64,000 nucleotides of DNA. Origin: CAYWNA01 sp964459305 (GTDB taxonomy: Bacteria > Planctomycetota > Planctomycetia > Pirellulales > Pirellulaceae). Positions 37,460-46,673 of the stretch are shown here, piece by piece. Position numbers and translations under genes: made by a program. Under the pieces are notes generated by a model, which was given only the letters and a program-made list of their open reading frames with translations, did not search any database and was not told the DNA's origin. The DNA lies in NCBI GenBank assembly GCA_964459305.1, contig CAYWNA010000040.1, positions 3,305 through 67,304 on the forward strand, written 5' to 3'. Position 1 is the first letter of the stretch; the number at the start of each line of letters is the position of its first letter.

Positions 37460-40400
37460 ATGGAAGAAATTCTTGGTTTCCTATGTGGTCTTTTCTTGTT
37501 GCTGGCCCTCGTTACCGTCGTTGGGCACCCATTGTGGCTGTTGAGTGCCGCGTTCTTTCGCTGGCTTTCCGGCAGCGGCGTCGCAAAACCGCGCACCGGA
37601 CAGCGGGACGCAGACGTCGAGGCGACCGTCCGGCAATTGAATCGGCTGCGTAGTTACGGTCTGATCGAGGCCGACCTGCACGCGCGATTGATACGTCTTT
37701 TGGGCGAAAGCGAAGCGAAAACGGCGCCGGCGGAAATGCCCGCCACGCGCGAAATCCCGCCCACTCCAGCCCCGCCGGCGGTCGACGAAGTGGAAGTGAT
37801 CGACGCCGTCGTCGTCGAAGAGCGGGGCAGGGAACCGGCCGCGACCGAACAGCCGCCGGTTCGCGAGACGCCGGCGGTAGAATCCACGTTTGCGCCGGCG
37901 CCACCGGTGGAATCCCCGTTGGCACCGGCTTCTCACGCACTGGATCGCGATTACGTCGAGGCGGCGCCGGCGCCCTCGGTTGCGCGTCGGACTCTGGCGG
38001 ACTTGCTGAAAGCGTTCATGGCCGAGAAGAACATCCGCTGGGGAGAGTTAGTCAGCGGTATGTTGATCGTCGGCTCGGCCGTGGGGCTAGTGATCAGTCT
38101 GCGGGCTACGCTCAGTGAGACCATTCCCTATTTCCCCGCCCTGATCTTCATGGCAATCACATTGGCGATCCATGGGTCGGGAATTTACACGCTACGGCGA
38201 TGGAATCTGCGGACCACCAGCCGCGCTGTGCTGATCATTGCGCTGCTGTTGACTCCATTTGTTTTCCTTTCCGCAATTATCATGTCGGGACCGGACGTAC
38301 GACCCGTGATCGACCCTATCTATCTCGCGGCCGTCGGTGTGGGCGTGCTGTGCAGCGGCTGGATCACGTTTTCGGCAGGACGCGAGCTGCTCTTGGAAGG
38401 CTGGTGGCGACTCGCCGCTGCGGTGCTGGCTACGTCGGTGGGCCAATTGATCGTCGACCGGTCGACGCCGGCCGATCCATCATTGGCTCGGACTTTCCTG
38501 CTTGTCGCCTTGCCTGTGTTTGGGTATCTGGCTGCTACGCTGACCCAGGTTCGGCGAGCCACAGGTTGGCGGCGGCTGTCGGCCCGGCGAGCCGAACAGA
38601 TCTTCGTTGTGCTGGGCGTGTCGACCGTTGCCCTGTTGGTGCCGCTGGGCCTGTTCATCTCGCACTGCGATTCGATCCGCGATGCGTTCGCACAGTTAGC
38701 ACCGTCAACAAGCTTATGTGCGGCGGCGGTGTTGGCGACGGGGTTGCTCCTGCATCGTCGTGTCCTAGCACCGCAGCTGGCCGCGATGCGCACCGCGGGC
38801 ACAGCATTGGCGGTGACGGGCGCAATGCTGATGGGTACCGCCGTGGTTCTCGCGTGGCCGCAACCGAACCTGTTGATTGCGGTCGGTCTAGCCAACTTCG
38901 CTGTGCTCGTCGTCCTGGCACTTGCAGGAAGACTGCCCGTGCTGCACTCCGCTGCCGTCGGCTGTTTGGCCCTTGCCGTGCTGGTTGGCTTTCACGATTG
39001 GCAAGGCAATCTGGCTGACGGGGCCGACTCGCCAGGCCACCAACTGCTCGATTGGTTCCTGGCGGCGAGCAGCAGTATCGTTCTCTCGGTCTTGGCGATC
39101 CTGAGTGCCGGCGCGTCTTTTGCGTTTCATCGCGTGAGGCGACCACATGACGCCATCGCCTATGTACAAGGCTGCGGTGGGTTGGCAGTGGTCAGCATTC
39201 TGATCGCAATGTGTGCTGGATTTGGCCCAGGCGGCGATACGGCACTGGCGACACCCGTATTGGCATTCTATGCCGTTGGCGCGCTGGCCGTAGCGATCGT
39301 GGTGGCTGCAAGAAAGGAAACCGATCTAATCGGCGGAGGTGGCCTAGAGGATGATTTGCACAAATTGAAGCCGCCCTTCGTCCTGGAGGCCCTTTCGTGG
39401 ACTGGTATTGGGTTGCTGTTGGCAACGCTGATTCACGCTCTTTGGCTGAACGAGCCGCTCATTCAGTGGCTCACCGAACGAGGGCTTGCAGTGGGGCGGC
39501 CCGTGCTATCCGCTTTCATCTTGCACGCCAACCTGTGCGCGATAGTAGCGTTGACCGTTTCATGGAAGGCGCTACGCGAGCCTGTCGACGAGCGCAACAG
39601 GCCGCTATGGCGGAGTTTGGTGTACCCGCTGGGTGCGTCTGCTTTGGCAACTGCGACCCTCGCGGTCCCAACGGCCTTATGGGTCCGTGATCAGATGTTC
39701 GCCGTCCACGCGGCTTACTTCTTTGGCATAGCCCTGGCATGGTTGATCGTGGCAATCATACTCCGCTTGCCGGCGGCCACCGCCGTGGTGCAGGGTCTGA
39801 CGACGGTCGGCGTTGCCTTCCTTGTTGCTGCCGTTTGCCAGCACCGCGAGTGGGCAGAGCGATGGTGGATCGACCCGCGGCACATTCAGGCCCAATTGGC
39901 TGTGCTGGCCGCATGGTGCGCGGCGTGGAGCGCGGCGCGACGACTTACCGCACACTGGCCGATCGCGAAGCAGATCAGTCGTCCAGATCGGCCGACCGTA
40001 GATGAAGTTGTATTGGGTGGCCTGATCACTGCCCTGCTCATTCTCGCGACGGTGGCTTGCTGGCCTGGCTTGTTGGTGGAAATGGGTGTAGCCGAAACAC
40101 TGCCTACCGATGGCGTCTATCATCACGCCTACGAAGTCGGTTCGTGGATCGCGCTCGCGCTGATCGTGCTGGCCTTGCTGATCTCGCTGTGGGAACGATT
40201 CACCGAGTGGTCTTTGGGCGGCGTCTTGGTGGCGGCTGCGGTAGTGCCACTGCTGGTTTCTGCGCCATTCGAAACATCGGGCGCAACCGTATCGGCCATG
40301 CGATGGTCGTTTGGCATCTACACCGTGATCGCCGCCGCCGCAGTCTGGCTGCGCGCGCCAATCAGTCGTGGCCTACGTCACTTGGATTGGCTCGGCTGGG

Positions 40401-43400
40401 ACGAGTTACCCAGCCAGGCCGGGCGGGTCGCGCGGGAGACGGCACTGCTGGTCGGCGGCCTGCCGGTGGTGTTGCTGACGACCATCCTCGCCTGTCGAGC
40501 GATGGCCGGCAGGCCGCCGGTCGATCCGGTCGTGGGCTCGTTGTTTGGTCGTCTAGATACGACGGTTTCCTATGCCGGACCGTTGCTGATGCTGGTTGCG
40601 GTTCTGATTGGTCATGCATTGCGCGAGCGATCGGCCACGTACGCATTGTGTGGTTCGGTTGTGCTGCAATACGTGGTTTCGTTGGCCTACTTGCTGGGCC
40701 CGTCGACCGGCCAGCCGGAATTCTGGGCAGGTTTCCTGCAATGGAACGCTACGGCCCTGGCGGGCTACGCATTGGTATGGCTGGCGTTGGACCGCCGAAT
40801 TCAGCGTCCCGGCGAGGTTCGACCGTTTCTCGCGATCCAAATGTCAACCATGGGCCTAGCGATCGGTTTGTTGGCTGTCTGGTGCGCTATCAGCGTGTTC
40901 TTGACTCCTGACAAGCTGGCTGCTTACGAGCAGCCCTTGGGCGGAGCGCTCAGCTACGCGGCGTTGGGTCTGGGCTTGGTGGCCGCCGTCTGGTTCGCGG
41001 TTCGCGGCGCGATGTTTGATCGCACCGATGATTCGGACACGAAACCGATCCGCGCTCTGACCGAGTTGGGTCCGAACGAAATCGAGAACTTGCTACGCCA
41101 AATTGGCTGGTTCATCGCAGCATTGGTCGCAGTGGTTGCCGTAAGTGTTGATCCACAGGATGCCACACGTAACTGGCTGGCATACCACGTGTTGACGTAC
41201 GGATGGCTGGCGGTGGCAACCGGGCTGACGGTAGCCGCTTGGCAGTGGCGAGGGCTTTGGCGCGATGCGGCTGTTGTGGGCGGTCTGGTTGTGCTGCTGG
41301 CAACGCGCGGTTGCTGGGCCGATCCACACCCGCTCGCACCGTGGTGGTCGGTGGGCGCAGCGGCAGCAGCGGCCGTGTTGGCGGGGAGTCTTTCGATGCG
41401 TCTGCGAAGCCAGCTGTTTGCCTACGCCTCGGTGGTCTCGGTCGGCCTCGCGTCGACCTTCTACTGGATCGACCCCTTCCTTGGTCCGTCGGTGCGCGAC
41501 GAAGGGCAAGCGATGGCAGAGTTGTTGCAGGCCGATCTGATTGCCGTCGTAGTGGCCGCCGGTTTCTGGTTGGCGGTAGAGCTTTGGTTCCAGCGGAAGA
41601 GTCGACGTGCCGCGTTTTCGCCGGATTTCCGGTTTGCGCGCGTGCACGTTCTCGTCGCCCTGGCGGCCACTGTGTTTGCGACCATGCTGCTTGTGGGATC
41701 GTTCGGCATCAACTGTATCGCTCGCGAGGCGTCCGGAGCGGACGTTGTCGTTGACATAGCCGGTACCGGCGGGGTGCTGATTATCGGCACGTTGGGATTA
41801 CTGTTGGCCGGATCGTTGTGGGACCGACGAGGCTACTTTGCGATCCCGACGCTGTACGTTTGGTGCGCACTGGTTGTGACGTTGGTGCTGGATTCGCTGC
41901 GATTGGACCTGGAAAAAGCGTTCTACGCCGTAGGCATGTCGGCCGCCGGATACGTTGCCCTGACGGGAGTGATGTGGCGGCAGGGGGCGCGGCTGGCATC
42001 CGCGGGCGATCGCTGGGGCGTGCCAGACGCGGTCGGCGGTCTCAAGCGGACCGCCGGCTGGTTGCCGGTCGTCAACATGTTGGTGTCCGCGATGGTCATG
42101 CTCATCGGCTTGGTCGTCGTCCTGTTCTTTGACGAACGATGGATGCGAATTGGCAGTGGCTTTTCGCCCGTCTTGCTGGCCGTGGGCTTGGGCGCGCTGG
42201 CGCAGAAGGAACGCCGGGGACTCCTGCAGTTCATGTCGCTGCTGATGACCGGCGCCGCGGCGATCTATCTGAGCTGGGCGGATCTGACACCTGAGTGGGC
42301 CGATGAGATCGTGCTGGATTTCGCTATCCGCCTGCTGATCGTCCTATCCGGTTTGACGTTCATCTACGCCGTACTAGTCGTTCGCTTCGTTTCGCCGAAC
42401 GGCGATTGGATGGCGCCCGTGCGACGGATTGCGGCCACGTTTGGAATTGGCGCCATCATCGTGTTGCTCGGTGTGTTGCTGCTGGAAGCCGTCTTCTTCG
42501 AATCGCCGGTCGGTGCGCCGGTCGATACCGCTGAGATGGCGGCGGTGAGCGTCGTGCTGGTGGCCCTGATAGCCGGACTGATCTCGCTGGCTTTGCTGCC
42601 GGGCCGCGATCCGCTGGCGCTGACGGAGAAAGGCCGAATGGGCTACGTATACGCGGCCGAAGTGGTCGCGGCATTGTTATTCGCCCACGTATACCTGTGT
42701 GAACCCGATCTTTTCGCAGGCTTCTTCACGCCCTATTGGCCGTACATCATGATGGCCATTGCGTTTGCCGGTGTGGGCGTCGGCGAGTTGTTCCATCGTC
42801 GCGGGGTCCGCGTACTGTCCGAACCGCTTCAGCGGTCCGGGGCATTCTTGCCGTGGTTGCCAGCGATAGGCGTGTGGGTGATCGCTGCCGAAAAGACGGA
42901 TTACTCGACGCTGTTGTTCCTGATCGGCCTGATGTATCTGCTTTTGAGCATCCTGCGGCGTTCGGTGGTTTGCGGCGTGGCGGCGGCGCTGTTTGCCAAC
43001 GCGGCGCTATGGTCGCTACTGAACGAGAACGGACTTTCGTTGTGGCGCAATCCGCAATTCTGGTTGATCCCACCGGCGGTCTCTGTATTGATTGCCGGCC
43101 ATATCAATCGACACCGCCTAACATCGGCTCAGTTGGCGGCCCTGCGTTATGCGAGCATCCTGATGATCTATCTCAGCTCGACCAGCGAGATATTCATCCG
43201 CGGCGTGGGGCAGAGCCTGTGGCCGCCTGTGATCCTGGCTAGTCTTTCGGTGGCCGGTGTCTTCGTGGGCATGATGCTACGAGTGCGGGCGTTTCTGTAT
43301 CTCGGTTCCAGCTTCGTCATGCTGTCGATTGTGAGCATGGTTTGGCATGCCCGCGTGGCGATTGACCACACGTGGCCGTGGTGGGCCTTTCTCATTGGCT

Positions 43401-43495
43401 TGGGCATTTGCATCCTGATCTTCTTCGGCGCACTCGAAAAGAAACGCCCGGAGATCATGCGTTGGATCGAGCAATTGCAGAAGTGGGAAGAGTAA
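37460..43495 (+). CDS. Giant polytopic membrane protein (2011 residues), unknown function
   Basis: ATG at 37460. Residues 1-35 form a first membrane segment (LGFLCGLFLLLALVTVVG), followed by a cytoplasmic helix (DVEATVRQLNRLRSYGLIEA) and a Pro/Glu/Ala-rich linker to about residue 175. From LRWGELVSGMLIVGSAVGLV-like sequence onward the protein is almost continuous membrane helices, several dozen in all, separated by short Arg/Asp-rich loops and three or four longer loops (for example near residue 630, ETDLIGGGGLEDDLHKLKP). No ATPase, transporter or glycosyltransferase motif is visible. The linker plus many-helix architecture recalls DUF2339-type membrane proteins, but the length is about double. 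No neighbour shares the operon. Confidence 0.75.
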   Translation: MEEILGFLCGLFLLLALVTVVGHPLWLLSAAFFRWLSGSGVAKPRTGQRDADVEATVRQLNRLRSYGLIEADLHARLIRLLGESEAKTAPAEMPATREIPPTPAPPAVDEVEVIDAVVVEERGREPAATEQPPVRETPAVESTFAPAPPVESPLAPASHALDRDYVEAAPAPSVARRTLADLLKAFMAEKNIRWGELVSGMLIVGSAVGLVISLRATLSETIPYFPALIFMAITLAIHGSGIYTLRRWNLRTTSRAVLIIALLLTPFVFLSAIIMSGPDVRPVIDPIYLAAVGVGVLCSGWITFSAGRELLLEGWWRLAAAVLATSVGQLIVDRSTPADPSLARTFLLVALPVFGYLAATLTQVRRATGWRRLSARRAEQIFVVLGVSTVALLVPLGLFISHCDSIRDAFAQLAPSTSLCAAAVLATGLLLHRRVLAPQLAAMRTAGTALAVTGAMLMGTAVVLAWPQPNLLIAVGLANFAVLVVLALAGRLPVLHSAAVGCLALAVLVGFHDWQGNLADGADSPGHQLLDWFLAASSSIVLSVLAILSAGASFAFHRVRRPHDAIAYVQGCGGLAVVSILIAMCAGFGPGGDTALATPVLAFYAVGALAVAIVVAARKETDLIGGGGLEDDLHKLKPPFVLEALSWTGIGLLLATLIHALWLNEPLIQWLTERGLAVGRPVLSAFILHANLCAIVALTVSWKALREPVDERNRPLWRSLVYPLGASALATATLAVPTALWVRDQMFAVHAAYFFGIALAWLIVAIILRLPAATAVVQGLTTVGVAFLVAAVCQHREWAERWWIDPRHIQAQLAVLAAWCAAWSAARRLTAHWPIAKQISRPDRPTVDEVVLGGLITALLILATVACWPGLLVEMGVAETLPTDGVYHHAYEVGSWIALALIVLALLISLWERFTEWSLGGVLVAAAVVPLLVSAPFETSGATVSAMRWSFGIYTVIAAAAVWLRAPISRGLRHLDWLGWDELPSQAGRVARETALLVGGLPVVLLTTILACRAMAGRPPVDPVVGSLFGRLDTTVSYAGPLLMLVAVLIGHALRERSATYALCGSVVLQYVVSLAYLLGPSTGQPEFWAGFLQWNATALAGYALVWLALDRRIQRPGEVRPFLAIQMSTMGLAIGLLAVWCAISVFLTPDKLAAYEQPLGGALSYAALGLGLVAAVWFAVRGAMFDRTDDSDTKPIRALTELGPNEIENLLRQIGWFIAALVAVVAVSVDPQDATRNWLAYHVLTYGWLAVATGLTVAAWQWRGLWRDAAVVGGLVVLLATRGCWADPHPLAPWWSVGAAAAAAVLAGSLSMRLRSQLFAYASVVSVGLASTFYWIDPFLGPSVRDEGQAMAELLQADLIAVVVAAGFWLAVELWFQRKSRRAAFSPDFRFARVHVLVALAATVFATMLLVGSFGINCIAREASGADVVVDIAGTGGVLIIGTLGLLLAGSLWDRRGYFAIPTLYVWCALVVTLVLDSLRLDLEKAFYAVGMSAAGYVALTGVMWRQGARLASAGDRWGVPDAVGGLKRTAGWLPVVNMLVSAMVMLIGLVVVLFFDERWMRIGSGFSPVLLAVGLGALAQKERRGLLQFMSLLMTGAAAIYLSWADLTPEWADEIVLDFAIRLLIVLSGLTFIYAVLVVRFVSPNGDWMAPVRRIAATFGIGAIIVLLGVLLLEAVFFESPVGAPVDTAEMAAVSVVLVALIAGLISLALLPGRDPLALTEKGRMGYVYAAEVVAALLFAHVYLCEPDLFAGFFTPYWPYIMMAIAFAGVGVGELFHRRGVRVLSEPLQRSGAFLPWLPAIGVWVIAAEKTDYSTLLFLIGLMYLLLSILRRSVVCGVAAALFANAALWSLLNENGLSLWRNPQFWLIPPAVSVLIAGHINRHRLTSAQLAALRYASILMIYLSSTSEIFIRGVGQSLWPPVILASLSVAGVFVGMMLRVRAFLYLGSSFVMLSIVSMVWHARVAIDHTWPWWAFLIGLGICILIFFGALEKKRPEIMRWIEQLQKWEE

Positions 43496-43581
43496 GCTGT
43501 CGAAGGGTCTGCGCAGCAAGGCACTCGGTTGGCTAATCTCTGCGATCTCGACTACAATAACCTCGCGATTTCGCGCAAGGT

Positions 43582-43663
43582 CGTTTAACCGCGACCCGCT
43601 AGGGGAGCGCGCGGGCAATGACCGTCGCCGGGACGCGCTCCCCTGGCGGGTCGCGGTTAGACG
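43582..43663. repeat. 82-bp palindromic element, copy 2
   Basis: Same arms and same length as the element at 27157-27238 (CGTTTAACCGCGACCCGC and its reverse complement, with a final variant GGTTAGACG), but a different centre. It lies between the giant membrane protein gene and the secreted esterase gene. Confidence 0.9.
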
Positions 43664-43711
43664 AGGAAGTTGGTTCGTCCACCATTTAGAACATGTGAGG
43701 ATACTTCAGTG

Positions 43712-44953
43712 ATGTTTCCATCAAGTGTATTGCCGTCAAGACGTACATCGTTGATCACCGTCGGGCTCGCCCTGTTTTCTATCCTGTCGGCGTCTTCCGC
43801 CGGTTGGTCGGCGGATGCTCCGGCTCGGTCGGCTCCCTTCACCGGGCCGTGGGACCTCGAACAACTGAAGGAGACGCCCAACTGTAGTTGGGGAGAGACG
43901 ACAGGCCTGGTGCGCGAGGCGTATTACGCGGGCGAACCGTACCACGGCCAGCCGACGCGTGTTTTCGGCTACTATGGCCGTCCCAAGGAAGGCGCCGGAC
44001 CGTTTCCGGCAATGGTTTTGGTCCACGGCGGCGGTGGCACCGCTTTCGCCGAATGGGCGACTCTGTGGGCCGAGCGCGGTTACGTCGCACTGGCCATGGA
44101 TCTGGCGGGATGCGGCCCGGAGCGCAAGAGACTGCCCGATGGTGGACCGAACCAAAGCCACACGGAAAAGTTCGATGCGTTTGCCAGCGAAGCTCTCAAA
44201 GACATGTGGACCTACCATGCTGTAGCGGCGGTAATCCGTGGCCATTCGCTGCTGGCGAGCATGGAAGAAGTGGATGCGGATCGAATCGGAATCACAGGTA
44301 TCAGTTGGGGCGGCTACCTGACTAGCATCGTCGCTGGTCTAGACGATCGTTTGAAGGCCGCTGTCCCGGTGTACGGCTGCGGTTTCTTGCACGAAAACAG
44401 CGCCTGGCTTTCGATCTTCGACAAGATGACAGGGCAGCATCGCGACGGCTGGGTGCGCCAGTTCGATCCGTCGCGCTACCTGCCCGGCGTACGTTGTCCG
44501 ATTCTCTTCGTCAATGGGACAAATGATTTTGCCTATCCATTGGATAGCTACCAGAAATCGTATCGCGCTGTGCCCGGCGAGAGGCAACTGTGCATCACGG
44601 TCCGCATGCCTCATGGTCATCAGGCCGGCTGGAGACCCATCGAGATCGGTTTGTTTGTCGACAGCGTGCTGGTTGGCGGCAAACCGCTGCCAAAGCTCGG
44701 GCCGTTGAAGATCGAAGACAACACTGCCATCGCTTCCTTCGAATCTCAGACACGGATCGCCGAATCGCAACTCCACTACACGACGGATACGGGCGATTGG
44801 AAAGAGCGAAACTGGACGGCCGTGGACGCGTCGTTGGACGGCAATACGGCCGCGGCTCAGTTGCCAGACCAGAAACCGCTCGTCTGCTTCTTCACCATCA
44901 AAGACGATCGAGGCGCCGTCGTCAGCACGGAGCATGTCGAGTTGTCGGACTGA
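43712..44953 (+). CDS. Secreted alpha/beta-hydrolase (acetylxylan-esterase/prolyl-oligopeptidase-like)
   Basis: 413 residues from ATG 43712. Signal peptide to about residue 34 (ILSASSAGWSADA). Alpha/beta-hydrolase core: PAMVLVHGGGGTAFAEWA (oxyanion region), nucleophile Ser in ITGISWGGYLTS, Asp in FVNGTNDFAYPLDSY and His in MPHGHQAGW. The C-terminal ~110 residues form a beta-domain (ESQLHYTTDTGDWKERNW). This fits the acetyl-xylan-esterase/dienelactone-hydrolase-like group of planctomycete exported esterases. The polysaccharide or ester target is unknown. Confidence 0.85.
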   Translation: MFPSSVLPSRRTSLITVGLALFSILSASSAGWSADAPARSAPFTGPWDLEQLKETPNCSWGETTGLVREAYYAGEPYHGQPTRVFGYYGRPKEGAGPFPAMVLVHGGGGTAFAEWATLWAERGYVALAMDLAGCGPERKRLPDGGPNQSHTEKFDAFASEALKDMWTYHAVAAVIRGHSLLASMEEVDADRIGITGISWGGYLTSIVAGLDDRLKAAVPVYGCGFLHENSAWLSIFDKMTGQHRDGWVRQFDPSRYLPGVRCPILFVNGTNDFAYPLDSYQKSYRAVPGERQLCITVRMPHGHQAGWRPIEIGLFVDSVLVGGKPLPKLGPLKIEDNTAIASFESQTRIAESQLHYTTDTGDWKERNWTAVDASLDGNTAAAQLPDQKPLVCFFTIKDDRGAVVSTEHVELSD

Positions 44954-45100
44954 CAGAGCCTTCCCTTGATACACCGTCAGGGCCAAGATTGAGGGTGCCA
45001 GCCGCCGAAATCGTGTTCCCCTCCTCAGCACGGCCGAGACGGCCATGGCACAACACAGCAACGGTCCGCCCGTTAAGGCGAGCGGCAAATAAGAATTTAC

Positions 45101-45161
45101 CGTGGGATAGGCTTCCAGCCTGTCAAATATGCGGCCTGACAGGCTGGAAGCCTATCCCACG
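45101..45161. repeat. Palindromic element with 24-bp arms, short form
   Basis: CGTGGGATAGGCTTCCAGCCTGTC (written in two parts: CGTGGGATAGGCTTCC, AGCCTGTC) occupies 45101-45124 and its exact reverse complement 45138-45161, with a 13-base loop. The same arms recur at 51124-51270. It lies just downstream of the Gfo/Idh/MocA gene stop. Confidence 0.9.
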
Positions 45162-45185
45162 GGCACGCGAGTTTCCGCCGCTCGC

Positions 45186-46394
45186 CTAAATCCTCCACGG
45201 TTCGCGTTTCGAGCGGGTCAGCCAACGATTGGCCTCTTCGTCGCCGATGAATTTCTCTTCGCCCGGGTCCCACTTGAGCGGTCGTTTGAGCCAGTAGGCG
45301 ATGTTGCCCAGATGGCAAACGGTGACCGAGCGGCAACCGATCTCGACGTCGCAGATCGGTCGCTCGCGAGTGCGGATGCAGTGGGCCCAATTTCCTTTGT
45401 GTCCCTGGCCCGTGGTGTCGTACAAGTGAACTTCGTCGGGGCCGATCGGTTTCTGCATGATATTCGCCGGGTCGGTTTGGAGCTTACCTCGATCCACCAT
45501 GATCGTGCCTTCGCTGCCGTAGAAGACGACACCCGCACCGCCACCCGCGCCGTGCAGCACTTCGACGCCGTTCTCGTAGATGTATGTCAAGTGCCGGACC
45601 TCTTCGCCGTCGGGCGGAATGATCTCGCGCGGCCCGCTGTTGTCCATATCCAGCGCCCACTGGGCGATATCGAAATGATGCGCTCCCCAGTCGGTCATGC
45701 CGCCGCCGGAATAGTCGCGAAAGGATCGCCAACCTTTGAGAATACGCGAGTTGAAAGGCCGGTAGGGTGCGGGGCCAAGCCAACGGTCCCAATCGACGCC
45801 CTCTGGCACCGGTTCTGTTGGTTCGTAACAGGCGCGCGACGATCCGCCGACGTTCACGTGAATTCGCTTTAGCTCGCCGATGCGCCCGCTGCGTACCATT
45901 TCGCAGGCGAAACGGAATTTGCCGCCGTACTCGGAGCGTTGCTGGCTGCCGGTCTGGAAGACTCGGTCGTAACGGCGTACCGCATTGACCATGGCGCGGG
46001 CCTCGCGGATGGTCAGAGACATCGGTTTCTCGCAGTAGATGTCCTTGCCCGCCTTGGCGGATTCGATGGCCGGAATCGCGTGCCAATGGTCGGGCGTGCC
46101 GATGAAAATCGCATCGATGTCGTCGCGCGTGAGCATTTCGCGAAAGTCGTGGTAGAGGGTCACGCTTTTCTTCTTGCGGTGTCTGTCCAGTTTGTCTTCC
46201 CGCACGTCACAGGCGGCGATCGTCTGCGTGCCCCCGCCGCCACCTCCGGCAGGCCCACCGAGGCCAATGATGCCAGCCGTAATACGGTCGTTCGCGCCGA
46301 AGGCATTCGAATTCACAATCAATGGTGCGGCAAACGCCGTGCTCGCCGCCGCCTTCAAGACAGCGCGCCTGGTGATCGGTCCGTTTGCGGTCAT
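45186..46394 (-). CDS. Tat-exported Gfo/Idh/MocA-family oxidoreductase with a shortened Rossmann motif
   Basis: 402 residues from ATG 46394 behind AGGAGA. Tat signal ITRRAVLKAAASTAFAAP. Family features: TPDHWHAIPA, YCEKPMSLTIREARAM (EKP), TGSQQRSEYGGKF, and an active-site block GMTDWGAHHFDIAQW. The N-terminal nucleotide motif is odd: after GIIGLGG the next residues are PAGGGGGGTQTIAACDV, so the first helix of the Rossmann fold seems to be replaced by a glycine run and the usual 20-25-residue spacing to the ACDV strand is reduced to about 12. NAD binding may be altered. The substrate is unknown. Confidence 0.88.
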   Translation of the reverse strand: MTANGPITRRAVLKAAASTAFAAPLIVNSNAFGANDRITAGIIGLGGPAGGGGGGTQTIAACDVREDKLDRHRKKKSVTLYHDFREMLTRDDIDAIFIGTPDHWHAIPAIESAKAGKDIYCEKPMSLTIREARAMVNAVRRYDRVFQTGSQQRSEYGGKFRFACEMVRSGRIGELKRIHVNVGGSSRACYEPTEPVPEGVDWDRWLGPAPYRPFNSRILKGWRSFRDYSGGGMTDWGAHHFDIAQWALDMDNSGPREIIPPDGEEVRHLTYIYENGVEVLHGAGGGAGVVFYGSEGTIMVDRGKLQTDPANIMQKPIGPDEVHLYDTTGQGHKGNWAHCIRTRERPICDVEIGCRSVTVCHLGNIAYWLKRPLKWDPGEEKFIGDEEANRWLTRSKREPWRI

Positions 46395-46578
46395 GATCGA
46401 ATCTCCTAGCGGTAGTGCCCTGGGATACCCTCACGGCCTCAATTTACACCTTGGCGGGCGGGGTGCAAGCAAATGTCGTGCGTCTGGTTCCGGTTTCGCC
46501 CACACGTTGGCGCCAGCTTGCCGGTCGGGTAAATTCGCTGGCTGAAGTGCTTTGTCACCTTGATAGGACCCAAAAGTT

Positions 46579-46623
46579 CCCCTCTGACCTTGCGCGAATG
46601 ACACGGCGCGGCAGAGGGGTTTT
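46579..46623 (+). promoter_or_regulatory. Hairpin with T-run upstream of the GcvT-SHMT gene
   Basis: CCCCTCTG (46579-46586) pairs with CAGAGGGG (46612-46619), then TTTT. It has the form of an intrinsic terminator ~50 bp upstream of the ATG at 46674, on the same strand. Either it ends a short leader transcript (attenuation) or it stops read-through. No glycine or THF riboswitch motif was found. Confidence 0.4.
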
Positions 46624-46673
46624 GCCTTTCGGGAAACGTTTACTCTCCGCGACTTTTTTCTGGATAGCGTGCT

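Noticed and set aside
46395..46673. Glycine riboswitch upstream of the GcvT-SHMT gene
   Set aside because: The conserved GGAGAG and CTCTCAGGC-type aptamer boxes were not found.
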